Shown here piece by piece: positions 51,769-62,774 of a DNA stretch of 64,000 nucleotides. This DNA comes from Membranipora membranacea. Its lineage: Eukaryota; Bryozoa; Gymnolaemata; Cheilostomatida; Membraniporidae. The notes beneath the pieces were generated by a model. That model ran no database searches and was not told the origin of the DNA. It was given only the letters and a program-made list of their open reading frames with translations. Both the position numbers and the translations under genes were made by a program. Location: assembly GCA_914767715.1 (NCBI GenBank), contig OU612070.1, forward strand, positions 27,578,025 to 27,642,024. The letters are read 5' to 3'. Position 1 is the first letter of the stretch; every line of letters begins with the position of its first letter.

Positions 51769-52104
51769 CTATTTTGTGTAATGGTGTATGTGTAATGGTG
51801 TTATTATATAATGTGTAATGGTTAGCACTCTCTACTTTATGGACCTCTGAAATCCACCTCAGCAATCATTAACTTGATTATGTGTGATTTTGCAAAGTTC
51901 GGCCTAAACGTGTGGTTGAGTCGCGAACAAGTGGTTGCCCGTACTCTGAAAGTAAAAATGACCGCCTAAATTTCAATATTAAAATATAATTATGGGCGAT
52001 GAGGATAAATATGACTGCAGTTATAAAATATTGGATTTTATCAAAAGGTAGCGCGACTAGTAATAAAATAACTGGTATACTCTGACTAAATGCTCGATAG
52101 GAAC

Positions 52105-54671
52105 GGTAGGTACGCAAAACCGAACCACGAACTCACAAGCTACGAACCTTTAAAAAACCGAACCTTCAATGTGTCTGATAACATAATTTCGGCCAATGAT
52201 GTTCTTTGTAACAAAAAGTCAAAACTTTGATGAACAGTTATCCTCTCTTGCACTTTGGCAAATGGTAGAGGACAACTCCAATCCCAGCAGAGAGTTTGGG
52301 ACATATGAGCAGGGAGAGTGGGAAGGGAACAGGGAGGGGAGCAGGGAGTTTGTCCCCGACTGAACAAAGAAGGGGATTTTGTTCTAGAAGAGACACCAGG
52401 CTAGATCATGGCCTGAACGATTTCAAGATTGAGACAGAGGTTCCGGAGAGCTGGGAGCCACCAAGTTCAAACTTAGTGATTATTACCATGGTGGTGCGAC
52501 TGATCCTGGATAATTGAGTGATTATGCACAAATGCACGCAGTGATGCTTTTACTTACTAAATGATGCTTGCAAATACTCTGTTTATGTGATCATTGCACT
52601 GTTTGAGTGATAAGGTGATCCAATCAGATAACATATTATATGCGCATTCAAATAAAGGTAATGGTTCAGAGAAGAGACTGTTGATGGTGTTTACACGTGT
52701 ATTCAATGAACTTATTTGTATATTATGGTGCCTGAAAAAGCGGCAAAATGAGAGGCAGAAAAAAAGGCCTGAGAGAATAGTAATGGCTCAGGTGGATTAA
52801 TACTGAAGTGTGAGCATTCATGGCTGTGAATACACGTGTGATGGTAGACCATCGGGGACATAAAGCAGTTCCTATCCAATCGTAGTGGCAATGTACGTTG
52901 TTAATGACAGTAAGCTAACTATCAAGCCATCACTGTTGCATAACAGCTATCACTAGGATTGTGCTGTGACTTCTGGTACTGCGTAACTAAAAAAACAGAA
53001 AATATCACATTCAAATTCAAAGAGAAGTGTTTGATATCATATGTCATGATATTATCAGTTAAAATCTAAAACTCACTTTTTGCTCACTGCGCTCTACTCA
53101 TAGCTTTAGGGCAGCATGAGGCAAGCTCCCCGTTTCTTCATTGCCGGTTAATATTATTTGCTTTTTTTATGGCTAGATGGTGACTGGTGAAGCTCACACC
53201 ACATTACATTATCAATCATGCTCGACTGGGATAAAATGAATAATACACCAATTAATTTTGGTACATACCTGACCCAACTCGCAGCTTAATTCAGTGGCGT
53301 ATATTAGCACTCACTGAATAGCTGGCTGAATAGCTCAGTGTGTAGAGCGTCTGCCTTATAATCACTAATAATGATATTGTTGTGGGTTTGAATCCCATCG
53401 AGGTCAGTTTTTTTTCAAAATCATGTTTTATAACTGGAGCATTTTTACCGTAATCTTCTACTGCTATTGAGTTGTTTTCTGAAAGTACCCAACAGCTCAG
53501 TGAGCTATTGAAATACCTCTCTGCTTGCACTATTCTGCTACCGATATGCAAAAATTTCCGCGTGGGAGGGCGCTTAAGCGCCCCTCCCACACCCTCCCCG
53601 CCACGCCTACGGCGTGTGGATCAGGCTGTGCCCGATCATTATGCTCATCTCTAAAAAGTCAGTGAGTGAAATTTTTTAGAATATACGCCCCTGGCTTAAT
53701 TACTATGTAGTTGTTTTACACGAGGCCGTTTCAGAAGACTAGGATATTATCATTATCAGTTTAGTCCTGGCCACCACAGCTTGAACCTGACTTCGTTACA
53801 CAGCTATAGTACAGCATGTTAGTCTGACCATCGGACCAAAATAATTTTGTATTCTGTGGTACGAGTCAGAAAAATCAATAGCTGAGGTTGTAATGAGTAA
53901 GGGCCCGCTTGGATATCTACAAACACAAGATTTCTTATGTTAGTTATTACAGAATATGCAGTTAATATATAGTATTTGCCTAACCACTTTCATACTAGTA
54001 GGATAGGATCATTTCATAGATGATGACGCCTGATCAAGCTAATGTAAATTTCAGAGAGGCAACACTGATCTGATATCTCTTAGAGTAGCACAAAATGCTG
54101 TATGTAAGACCTAACAGTTAACAGTTATAGTTATATATATAGTAAATAAGCTCAATTTTTTATAGAAGAATTTTAATGTATATTAGACTTAGAGATCCTA
54201 CTTTCCCCCTCATGCTTTGTTTGAAACCAAAGAACAGCCATGAACTTTCAAAACAATATTTCAAGACAGGCCAACACCCATAGTACATACTTGTTAACTC
54301 TGTTGAGAGGTGATGATTCAGGAGGCAGCCTTCTGCTCCTCCTGTGACGAGTCAAAGGGGCTCCAATTTACTAAACTGTGACCATTTCTAATAAATAAGT
54401 GTGGTGTGTCCTCCATTACAGCCTTCTGTAGTAGCTCCACATACTTCCATCATTTTCAAACTTGCAGGAATATATATAGTCAAACCATTCCTCTCTCCAA
54501 TGCAAAAGTTCATTTGGATTCATGATTCACTTATCAAAAACATGACATTTCATTGGCTACTGACAGTTTGAACTTTGAGCAAATTGATTTAAGCAGGAGA
54601 GGATAATCCTTAGTTCGGTTTTTAGAGGGTTCGTAGTTCGTGAGTTCGTAGTTCGGTTTTTCGTACCTACC
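52105..54671. mobile_element. 2.57 kb segment bounded by 59 bp terminal inverted repeats
   Basis: The left end (52105-52163) starts GGTAGGTACGCAAAACCGAA; the reverse complement of the right end (54613-54671) starts GGTAGGTACGAAAAACCGAA. Over 59 bases I count about seven differences. The ends contain a repeated TACGAAC/CACGAAC motif. Interior frames are short with no transposase recognised, so it would be non-autonomous or decayed. No target duplication is evident, and two separate short insertions in opposite orientation remain an alternative. Confidence 0.65.
53292..53693. mobile_element. 402 bp hAT-type non-autonomous element with tRNA-like insert
   Basis: The ends are CAGTGGCGTATATT on the left and AATATACGCCCCTG on the right (53680-53693), inverted copies with one difference. 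GCTTAATT is repeated exactly outside them (53284-53291 and 53694-53701), an 8 bp target duplication. CAG-type ends and 8 bp duplications are hallmarks of hAT transposons. Inside, 53331-53349 resembles a tRNA box A (TAGCTCAGTGTGTAGAGCG) and 53385-53396 a box B (GGTTTGAATCCC). The right half has a GC-rich hairpin (GAGGGCGCTTAAGCGCCCCTC). It lies inside the 2.57 kb inverted-repeat segment. Confidence 0.85.
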
Positions 54672-55000
54672 CCGTCAGGACAAACAATGTATGAAGTGAC
54701 AACTTCACCTTCAATAAGACAAGATTCACTTGATCCTCTGCAGGAAATTACAAATGGCAGACTCGCCAATAACAATGGAGCTTCAACAAAATTATAACCG
54801 ACGATCAGTCGATATAACCAAGGACTTACCTTTGCCTTGAACTGGAGCTTTATAATAATTATTTTATCAAACAAATTTCAACCTTGAATATTGCCACGCA
54901 ATATTAATCAGAGTTTTCACAATTTTGATAAACTTACCTCGTCAATTATTCTGACGGAGAGCTGCTCGCTCCCTTCGGCCGGAATGCAATAAGTATAATT
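54671..55000 (-). other. Possible exons of an unrecognised minus-strand gene
   Basis: Three segments carry good splice signals on the minus strand: 54938-55000 (acceptor tactcag, donor GTAAGT; reads YCIPAEGSEQLSVRIIDE), a short piece ending at 54830 before GTAAGT, and 54671-54737 (acceptor ctgcag, donor GTAGGT; reads SESCLIEGEVVTSYIVCPDG). Phases of the first and third do not join simply through the middle piece, and the last donor coincides with the end of the 2.57 kb inverted-repeat segment. I do not recognise a product. It could be a gene interrupted or scarred by the insertion, or coincidence. Confidence 0.25.
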
Positions 55001-55326
55001 CTGAGTATTTCAGTAATAACGCCAAGTTCTCGATGTGAAGTAGACATTTATTTAATTATAATTATTCCATAAAAAATAATCTAAGAAAATTGCACATAAC
55101 ATAACCTTCGTCAAGGCTGTTCCAAAATGAGTTTATGCTTGCATTTTCTGCAGCACTTTATATAGCCACAGCGACGAGGAGAGGCAGTTCATTGGTCACA
55201 GCAGGTATTGTTTCCTAATCGAACTAATAGGTACGTTTAAATGTTGACATTATTGCAACATTTTCTTTGTTACCAGTTACAATGGTCTTGTCATCTTTCT
55301 AGAGAGTTCTCCAACAATCCATTCAG

Positions 55327-55419
55327 GTGAGATGGCGCAATCGGTTAGCGCCGCTTGCTATTCACTGCCAGGCGATTAGTGCCGCAGGAGTTGTGGGTTC
55401 GAGTCCCACTGGGGGAGCT
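55327..55419 (+). repeat. tRNA-like sequence, probably tRNA-derived SINE or pseudogene
   Basis: It has a D-arm-like TGGCGCAATCGGTTAGCGC and a T-arm GTGGGTTCGAGTCCCAC, the two internal Pol III promoter boxes. The acceptor ends do not pair (the 3' strand TGGGGGA has no TCCCCCA partner) and the middle is too long for a normal anticodon arm, so I do not call a functional tRNA. Confidence 0.6.
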
Positions 55420-55589
55420 TTCATTGTTGATTGTTCCAGCCCCAAGCACCCTCGGGTGTATACCTCTCCTCCTAAGATAGAGATCTTTCAACATCCTAAC
55501 TGTTTTGTCCTCCAGATGTGCGGCATTGATCAATCTTTCTATTATTTCTTTTCAGCTTTGCTTGATAACTGAGATGAATAACCATTCTA

Positions 55590-55646
55590 TGTTGAAATGT
55601 TGAATGTTGAATGTTGAATGTTGAATGTTGAATGTTGAATGTTGAA
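55590..55646. repeat. Heptanucleotide tandem repeat (TGTTGAA)n
   Basis: About eight units of TGTTGAA, the first and last slightly varied. Confidence 0.9.
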
Positions 55647-57240
55647 AATGAAATGGAAATCTAAATCAAACATTTGAATATGTAAAATCTAAAACTCCAA
55701 AAATATGAAAATCTATAATAATCTCAAGTAAATTAGAAATAACAGCTAAAAGTGGTAAAACATAATATAAAATTGCACATTAATGTATTAGTTATCAGGT
55801 ACTTACACTTATAATAAGTTATAGGGTTATTAAAGACAATTTCGATTGAAGATTTTAGGGTATTCAGATCCTTTTGTTTTAGCCACTGTTTATCTTTGAG
55901 ATTAATTTAGACCCTTCTCTGATTTGTTTTGTTACCACACCACACCTATTTCCAAGAAGAGATACACACTTAATTAAACCTCCATTAGACAACTTAAACC
56001 ACAAAATAGCAACAAACCAATTATGTCACATCATGAAAAACATTAGTAATAATGAATTGCTGCTGACAATAAATAAAAGTATATGCATATATATTCTCGC
56101 TTGTGGGTGAGCACAACTCCCGAAATATGAAAATCAAAACTACATACATGCGATGTAGTTTTCGATGTGATATGTAAATATACCAATGGCAAATATCAGA
56201 TCATATTTAAACTATGAATATAATTAAATTATAAGTAAAATTATAAGTTTATCACTCATATTTTTGTTTCGGAGACACTGTCAACATACTGAGATCCAAG
56301 CGTAAAGAACTATGTGTTAAAATTATTGAGAGACAAAGTTTCTTGGTCAAACATTTGGTTCAGAAATTGATTTTAAATTGAGCCTCAAACCCTGAATATT
56401 TGCTTCATGACTCCATCTTGAAATGAATCGCAATGGTGAGAGGAATATGCCATCCAATGCTCTTTAATGTACACATAAAATTGATCAATCTACAATCATC
56501 TGATTGGAACATAGAGGTGCATAACCATTAGTTTTAAAATACAAATATCCGATTTAGGTATATATAGCACAAGATAAAACTTGAATAAATACATGATAAC
56601 ATTGATCACTCAGTCTACTTCCTAGTTTATGATGAAATACCATCTAGCTCATTTGGTTAATTACAAGAGACCACCAGCAACTGTGTGTGGAATGAAACAA
56701 TCCTGTGACGATCAGAATGAATCCAATATAAAACTATTTTAGGTGTAGAAAGGAAGTTATTATCCAGATTGGTAAGCAGTTAACCGCCAGCATACAGACT
56801 CGAAGATCACAGTTTGCTATACTGATGTATGATTATGATATTTACTCAACTCAATAGAAGTTTAATTACGGATATCGTCGAACAAGACCAGGATATTGCT
56901 AGATATCTGAGCGCCCACATCTAACTGTGATGATTCGAGAATTATTTTAGGTAATTGGTTGGTTGAAATTGGTTCCCATCGCACCTTTAATCCAAATTTC
57001 AAATCATTTCAAATCATGGGAATGTTATTGAAAAACCTAGACAGTTAGTTTGTTATGAGCAGGCAGGCATGAAAAATCAGCGACCGATGTATATTCAGCT
57101 GTTATAAACTATGAGCTGTTCAAACTATCATTGTGATTCAGTGCAGACAATGCCCTTTTTGTATTGATATGTTATTTCTGTGACATCAGTCTCTCCTCCT
57201 GTGGTGTGTTTATGACAAGCGGACAATTGCTTCGCGATAA

Positions 57241-57560
57241 ATGGATAGTTTGTACCAAGAGCTGTCCAGCCGAACCATGCATAGATTGATTGTTAATATT
57301 CAGAAGTAAGTACCTATACTAAGTGTGATCAATCTGGCTATATGTGACAATAACATGTGAGCAGGCTGCAGCTTAGCCTATATTCATACTCTATTTGTGC
57401 GGCAAAATTTTGAGACTGGCGTTGGTGACCCATCTCTGGTGCCAAATTCACCAAATAACAACCTGTTTAGGTGATTTATGACTTCCCATTGGTTATTGAG
57501 TAAGGTTTTTGTGTTATATATAAAGCACATTTTTAGATTATCTCTCTTACAAGATGGTAA
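57241..57560 (+). promoter_or_regulatory. TATA-containing block with an inverted relative near 61.1 kb
   Basis: The stretch holds a CCAAT-like CCCATTGGTT, a TATA box (TTATATATAAAGC, about 57516-57528) and then an ATG followed directly by a GT dinucleotide at 57554, resembling the short first exon of the nearby TSP1 gene. Its upstream part (GTACCAAGAGCTGTCCAGC at 57252-57270) is repeated in inverted orientation at 61091-61109. I could not find coding exons that follow it, so it may be the remnant of a gene copy. Confidence 0.35.
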
Positions 57561-58921
57561 CATCGCACTATCCTATCAACCGGAGCGAGCAAAGGCGGAA
57601 GGATCAATCAATGCAGTTCTTCCAATTCATGAGTTCACAAAAATTTGATAATAGCACCTAAATTATATTGAGAATATTTTCATTGGAACAATTTTTCATG
57701 AAGATTGACTATTTGGTGAGTGATCAACTTTTATATGACAGTATATTGGCTCAACCAAAATTGATACCCACATTTCTTTACAATAAAGCTTTATCTTTTG
57801 CAGCTTTCGTCTTCATATCATTCCTAGATTGAGCTAAAAATTGATATAATTTTTAGCAGTCATGACTGCGATAGTGTGGCAAACATCTTTTTTTTCATGG
57901 TGTCCGATGCTATATGATTGGTGAAGACTTAACCGATATAAAATATCCTGATCATGTCATGACCAACAATCCTGTGTAAGAAATGATCGATTGATGCACT
58001 TCCCATTTTGAAAAGTCTCTTCCTTATGTTTGAGCGTGACTTATAACCCTGTGTTCCAGCGGCTGTTGACTTATTGACTAAGAAACAATTTTAATAAATA
58101 TCACCAGGGAACGTCAAACTGCACATCAATCACCAAGTATATGACTTTCAATCTGCACCTCCATCGATCCCACCAATCAAAAAAATCTGAACTAAGAATG
58201 TCATGAAGTGAAATATATTATTTGTTGATAAGGAAAGTGCAACAATTCATTTAACTCTGCAACACTTGATATAACGATCTATCAATGAATGGATACCCGT
58301 TCGTCCCCACCCTAAATTGCTTAAAAAGAAAATAAATTGTTCTAGGCAACTAATCGACTTTGATATGTGTTATAATGCTGAATGTGCAGTACCCAAATCT
58401 AGAGCTGTTCTCATGGAGTTATCCAACATTTGAGTATTTCCAAACACTAAGACACCCCACTATGACAAGTTTTAGTGATGCGAAGTGTGCTAGGTCTTCT
58501 TCTACCAGCAGAACTGGATTTCTTTTTCAATTCATTGATCACTCATCACATCACACAAATTCAGGGACAAGCGGAGGTATATCTACCGTGCCTTTTCTCA
58601 TCAATATTTCTCTTGTTGAGTTTCTCATAATTCAAGGGAATCAGAAAAACTGACCAACTCTGATGATAGTCTAGACACACATGTCAAGAAATGTACATTT
58701 GATCGCAATAGAAGGCTTGATATTCAATGCTTAGGGTATTGTATTATTTAAAATAACAGTATTCAAACAGGTTAATGGAAAATAAGATACAAAATCAACA
58801 AACAGCAACCACTAGTGGAAGCATCAGTAACAAAAGAATGTATAAATAATTTTGTCTCCTGGTACAAGAACAAAATGCGAAATTGAGTCACGATCTTGAG
58901 TAGGTTTGAGTCATCCAGTGT

Positions 58922-60238
58922 TTAACCGTAGTATGGTCTGCTGTGTGGTTGCTGCCTGTGGTGTGGTTTGTAATGAGGCTCTAAAATAATGGAAGGTCTC
59001 TGATTAGAATTGTGAGACATTGAAGATGGTCATCGTCAGCTTGTTTCAATGATATGTCAATATTATCCTCCCATTTACAGCAGGATGATGTTTGTAAATA
59101 TTTGCGTCAAAATCATTACTGAAGCAAAGGATTAGGACAGAGCTTAACCCGTTACAACTAATATCAAATAGGTAGCCACAGACTACCAGCCAGAAATCAT
59201 AAGTACATTGTCGCACCCAATCAGCGTCTATTGAACAAACATATGGCAACAGGAATATTTGTATTGTGTAGTATTGCTTACTTGGTATATTCTGGGTTTG
59301 ACTAGCGGCTCCGTAGCACTTGCGTCCTCCACATGATGGATATGGTTTGCTGCAGGTTCTGGTTCTGGTCTGTTTGTATGTGTGAGGGTTGTTAGACCAG
59401 TGGGACCAGTAAGCCCATCCGCCATTAACTACAAAATGATTGAGTTTAAATAATATCTGCATTAATTTTTATTTTTGTTATCTTCTGCTAACAAAGTAAA
59501 AAGCCTAAAGTTTACTGAGAGTTCTAGCGATATTCGAAGTTTTACATATATTAGATCTGATACATTTTACTCTCAATTTTAAGGGCAGTGTCTTACCTGC
59601 GCAGCATTGCAGATTGCAGTACTTCATAGATTTGTTTGGTCCGGCACATTTAGTGTTTCCATGTCCACCATACCCGTAGACTTGCTTTCTGTTGCATGTT
59701 CTGTATCTGAATTGGATTCCACCACCACAAGGCTTAGAGCATCGTCCATATTGACCCCATGCACTCCATTGAGACACTAAAATGAGTGAAATACCTGATG
59801 TTAGGGATATATTTAACTTGTTCGGAGTTATATGTTGTCTGCAATGGCCGCATTTACTTCAAGTCTATGGGATGGAATGTTTTGAAACCATATTTGTGTT
59901 TTCACGATTATGTCTCAATGTATTCTTACCAAAGTATTGTGGTCTTGGTCCGTAGTGAGTTGGTGCGTGTGGTCTTTGTTTGTATTGAGTTGTGGCGTGT
60001 GGCCTGTAGTTTTGTTGATGGGGTTTTCTGTAATGTCCGGCACTCACAAATGCCACAGCAACGATAGCCAACAGGATGAGTTTAGTCATAGCTACAAGTA
60101 AAATGAAGGATTGATCAACTGATTCCATTGACAATGATGGTTATAGAACATTTGTGGAATTGGTATTGCAATATACCGTATGAATAATCAATACTTCTTT
60201 ACCCAAGATAATTATAAGTTTCTCTTATTCTTACCCAT
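58922..60238 (-). CDS. Small secreted protein with two thrombospondin type-1 domains and His/Pro/Tyr-rich ends
   Basis: Predicted secreted matrix- or adhesion-type protein of 183 residues; substrate or partner unknown. Five exons join in phase: 60235-60238 (ATGG), 59930-60091, 59597-59776, 59282-59428 and 58922-58980. The N-terminus MAMTKLILLAIVAVAFVSAG is a signal peptide. It is followed by a basic His/Pro/Tyr/Gln-rich stretch (GHYRKPHQQNYRPHATTQYK). TSP1 domain one begins QWSAWGQYGRCSKPCGGG and ends in YCNLQCCAG, about residues 58-115. Domain two has WAYWSHWS, TRTRTCSKP and SCGGRKC, about 120-155. A final His-rich tail (PHYKPHHRQQPHSRPYYG) echoes the first stretch. Every internal intron is phase 1, as expected for a secreted modular protein. 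A TATA box lies 60 bp upstream of the ATG, and the upstream region is duplicated at the window's right edge. Confidence 0.88.
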
Positions 60239-60299
60239 TTTAGTTGATCTTCCTTGTGAATCTAACAACTGAATGATACTAAATCCAACATCTGCTTGG

Positions 60300-60310
60300 C
60301 TTTATATACC
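60300..60310 (-). promoter_or_regulatory. TATA box of the TSP1 gene
   Basis: The minus strand reads GGTATATAAAG about 60 bases upstream of the TSP1 start codon. A CCAAT-type motif (GATTGG) lies a further 27 bases upstream, inside a block conserved at the right edge of the window. Confidence 0.7.
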
Positions 60311-60316
60311 CTCTGG

Positions 60317-60480
60317 TTACCATGACAACATAGCCAATCAATAAATAAATCTTTTTGGCTTCCAACCTTAATGACGCATGATGGGAAGTCATAATTTATC
60401 CATGCAGGTAAGTGTAAGCTCCTGTATCATAGCATGAAATCTCAAAAAACCACAAGTGTCAATCTTTGATATTCTCAACC
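60317..60480 (-). repeat. TSP1 upstream region, inverted duplicate of 63830-64000
   Basis: Blocks shared with the right edge in reverse orientation include 26 identical bases at 60317-60342 (the other copy at 63975-64000), 24 at 60384-60407 (63908-63931), about 17 near 60419 (63877) and a looser match near 60455 (63805). Block order is kept, as expected of homologous promoter regions. Confidence 0.85.
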
Positions 60481-62138
60481 GGCAATGGTTTAATATCATT
60501 TATGTACTTCCCCATAAATTCCGAGCAAAGTCATTTAGGGTCTATGTTTTGAGAATGGGAATGACTAAACCTTTCATAGAAATCTGAGATTGTAAGTTTT
60601 GTGCAAAACTTCATTGACTCCAAATCCACTCAAACATGATCAAAGACGAATATTTGTGAATTGTGCACTCAAATGTAGCATAGATAGTTGATCTATCTGG
60701 TATATCTTGAACCAGCCAAATTCTCTTATTAATAAATACACCGCCTATGAGTGTGGGAAAAAAAGGAGGAAGAAACATATCCAAAGAAGTGATATATTCT
60801 GATGCAAGATGGAACGTTGCCATGGAATGAAAAATTATAATCCTCCATAAACTTAAGTTACCACAGCATTTGATTTTGCTCATACCATTTTCTTGTCAGA
60901 AATGAAACTCAATGCATGGCATTTGGCAGTTTTACTTTGGACGAATTCGATGACTCTGGAAAACTCAAATTGAGAGCATGCATTTAGGCTACTCTGCAGC
61001 TTGCTCTTTTGTCAAAGTCACCGGTTTCCTGATCGGTCACACTTAGTTTCCTTACTTCCCAGTATAAATGATCAATCAATGTGTGGTTCAGCTGGACAGC
61101 TCTTGGTACCAACTTCCAAGTTATCATGAAGCAATTGTCACCCTGTCAAAGACATCAAATACATGTAAGGGGATAATCCGTACAGCAGTACTCTCATAGT
61201 TTGAACAGATCAGTGCTCATAACAGTTGAATATGCATTTGTAGCTGCGTTTCTTGCCTGCTTGATTCTAATAGACTCTTTTAGTAGGTTGTATAGCGGCA
61301 TTCCTAGGATTTAAAATAATTTGAAATCGGGATTAAATGTTCCACAGGAACCCATATTAACCATCCAATTACCTCATAATACATAACATAATCCTAACAC
61401 CTACATGTTATCTTTAGGTTAACTTTTTCTGGTCGGGTCTTGGTATACGAGACTTATAGTCGAACGGAGTAAACACATTCCTTAGCAGTGGTGTAAAGTA
61501 TTGATCAGTTCCGTCTTCTTTTAGATTAAGCAAAAGTAACACAGCAACAGAAAATAAGGAAGCGGAATGGTTGATTTATTTTGGGCTGTATAGACTTATA
61601 GTGAATTTTTATCGCCAGGCAATTTACCGATTCCTTCAAAGAGCAAGGGTAAAAATGGTTCCTTAATCTAAGCAATTGAACTCAGCAACGGGACAAATGG
61701 GAAGCGAGATGAATGATTTATGTCTGGCTATATATCAGTATAGCAAATTATGATATCCGAGTCTGGATGATGGCGGTCAACTGCTTCCTTATCTGGATGA
61801 TATCCTTCTTCCACAAATCATTTTTTTTTGGATTCATTTTGATCGGCAGAGGAGATGGGATTATTTCATTCAACATGCCGTTGCAGATGGTGTTTTGTAA
61901 TTTACCAAACGTGCTAGATGGAGTTCATCATAAACTAGGAAGTGGACCAAGTGATTGATGTTATCAAGATTCTGATTTATGTTGTGTTATCGACCCTGAT
62001 ATCTGGAATTTGTAATTTAAACCGATAGCAATCAGACTATATTTTTAGCCCACTTGTTGCATGGAGATGCCTATTTGACTGTATCAAGTATAATTTTTAA
62101 ATCAATATGTACATCAATAAGCATTTGTTGGTTAGTAT

Positions 62139-62171
62139 CACTGATTTATAAAGTGATATTATAAATCAGTG
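62139..62171. mobile_element. 33 bp palindromic micro-insertion with 8 bp direct repeats
   Basis: Perfect 13-base arms CACTGATTTATAA and TTATAAATCAGTG surround seven bases. GTTAGTAT is repeated exactly on both sides (62131-62138 and 62172-62179). The layout is a target-site duplication around inverted ends with almost no interior. Confidence 0.75.
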
Positions 62172-62774
62172 GTTAGTATAGAAAATTGTTCTGCATATAG
62201 TATCACCTATCACCGCAATAATATTCAGGATGGAGTCGTAAAGACTACTTATGGATACCTGCCCTATTCACTGGCTACACCTGAAAATGCATTTATTTGA
62301 CTTAGTTCAGCATTGCTCATTGATATAGAACCAAACATTTTCATATAATAATCAGTTCACCACATTGCATCTGAATGCTTGCAATACAGGAAGAAAGCTA
62401 GGATAAATTTACCAAGCATGTCATATTCAAACAGCAGCTGTTCGGACAAGTTGCTGTTGACAATCCCAATAAAACAAATTATAGTTTAGAATTTTCATGT
62501 TAGGTAAATGAAGTAGCTCTTCGGAAACTCTGAATGTAGACTTCCTACCATTAGATCCCTGTCTCCTTGTCCAATTGAAATGTCTGCAATGTGCCAAGTA
62601 TTTCAAAAGGAAATAAAATTAAATGCTGGCATGCTGAGTCAGATATAACAACCTGATTCGTTTTCATACAAGCTTATATAAATCATTCCAAGTACTTCCA
62701 TGCTATAACCATAAATCACAAGTATATTTGTATAATCTATTATTTGTCTAACAATTTTCAATCCAAGTGATTAC

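Larger units (their letters stand above)
49970..58921. other. Gene-poor region rich in mobile-element remnants
   Basis: Nine kilobases between the start of ribokinase and the end of the TSP1 gene. It contains palindromic micro-insertions (50753, 51721), a small inverted-repeat element (50829), a 2.6 kb segment with terminal inverted repeats (52105), a nested hAT-type element (53292), a tRNA-like sequence (about 55330), a heptamer repeat (55590) and a TATA-containing block near 57.5 kb. No gene is firmly supported; possible minus-strand exons at 54671-55000 are listed separately. Confidence 0.6.

Noticed and set aside
52296-52517. Plus-strand frame with Gly/Arg-rich start as a gene
   Set aside because: It arises from purine-rich repeats of AGGGAG type and has no recognisable domain.
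55327-55419. Functional tRNA gene
   Set aside because: The acceptor strands do not pair and the anticodon region cannot be folded normally, so it is listed as tRNA-derived.
58360-58653. 97-codon plus-strand frame as the body of a second TSP1 gene
   Set aside because: It has no TSP1 cysteines, signal peptide or splice sites matching the TATA-containing block at 57.5 kb.
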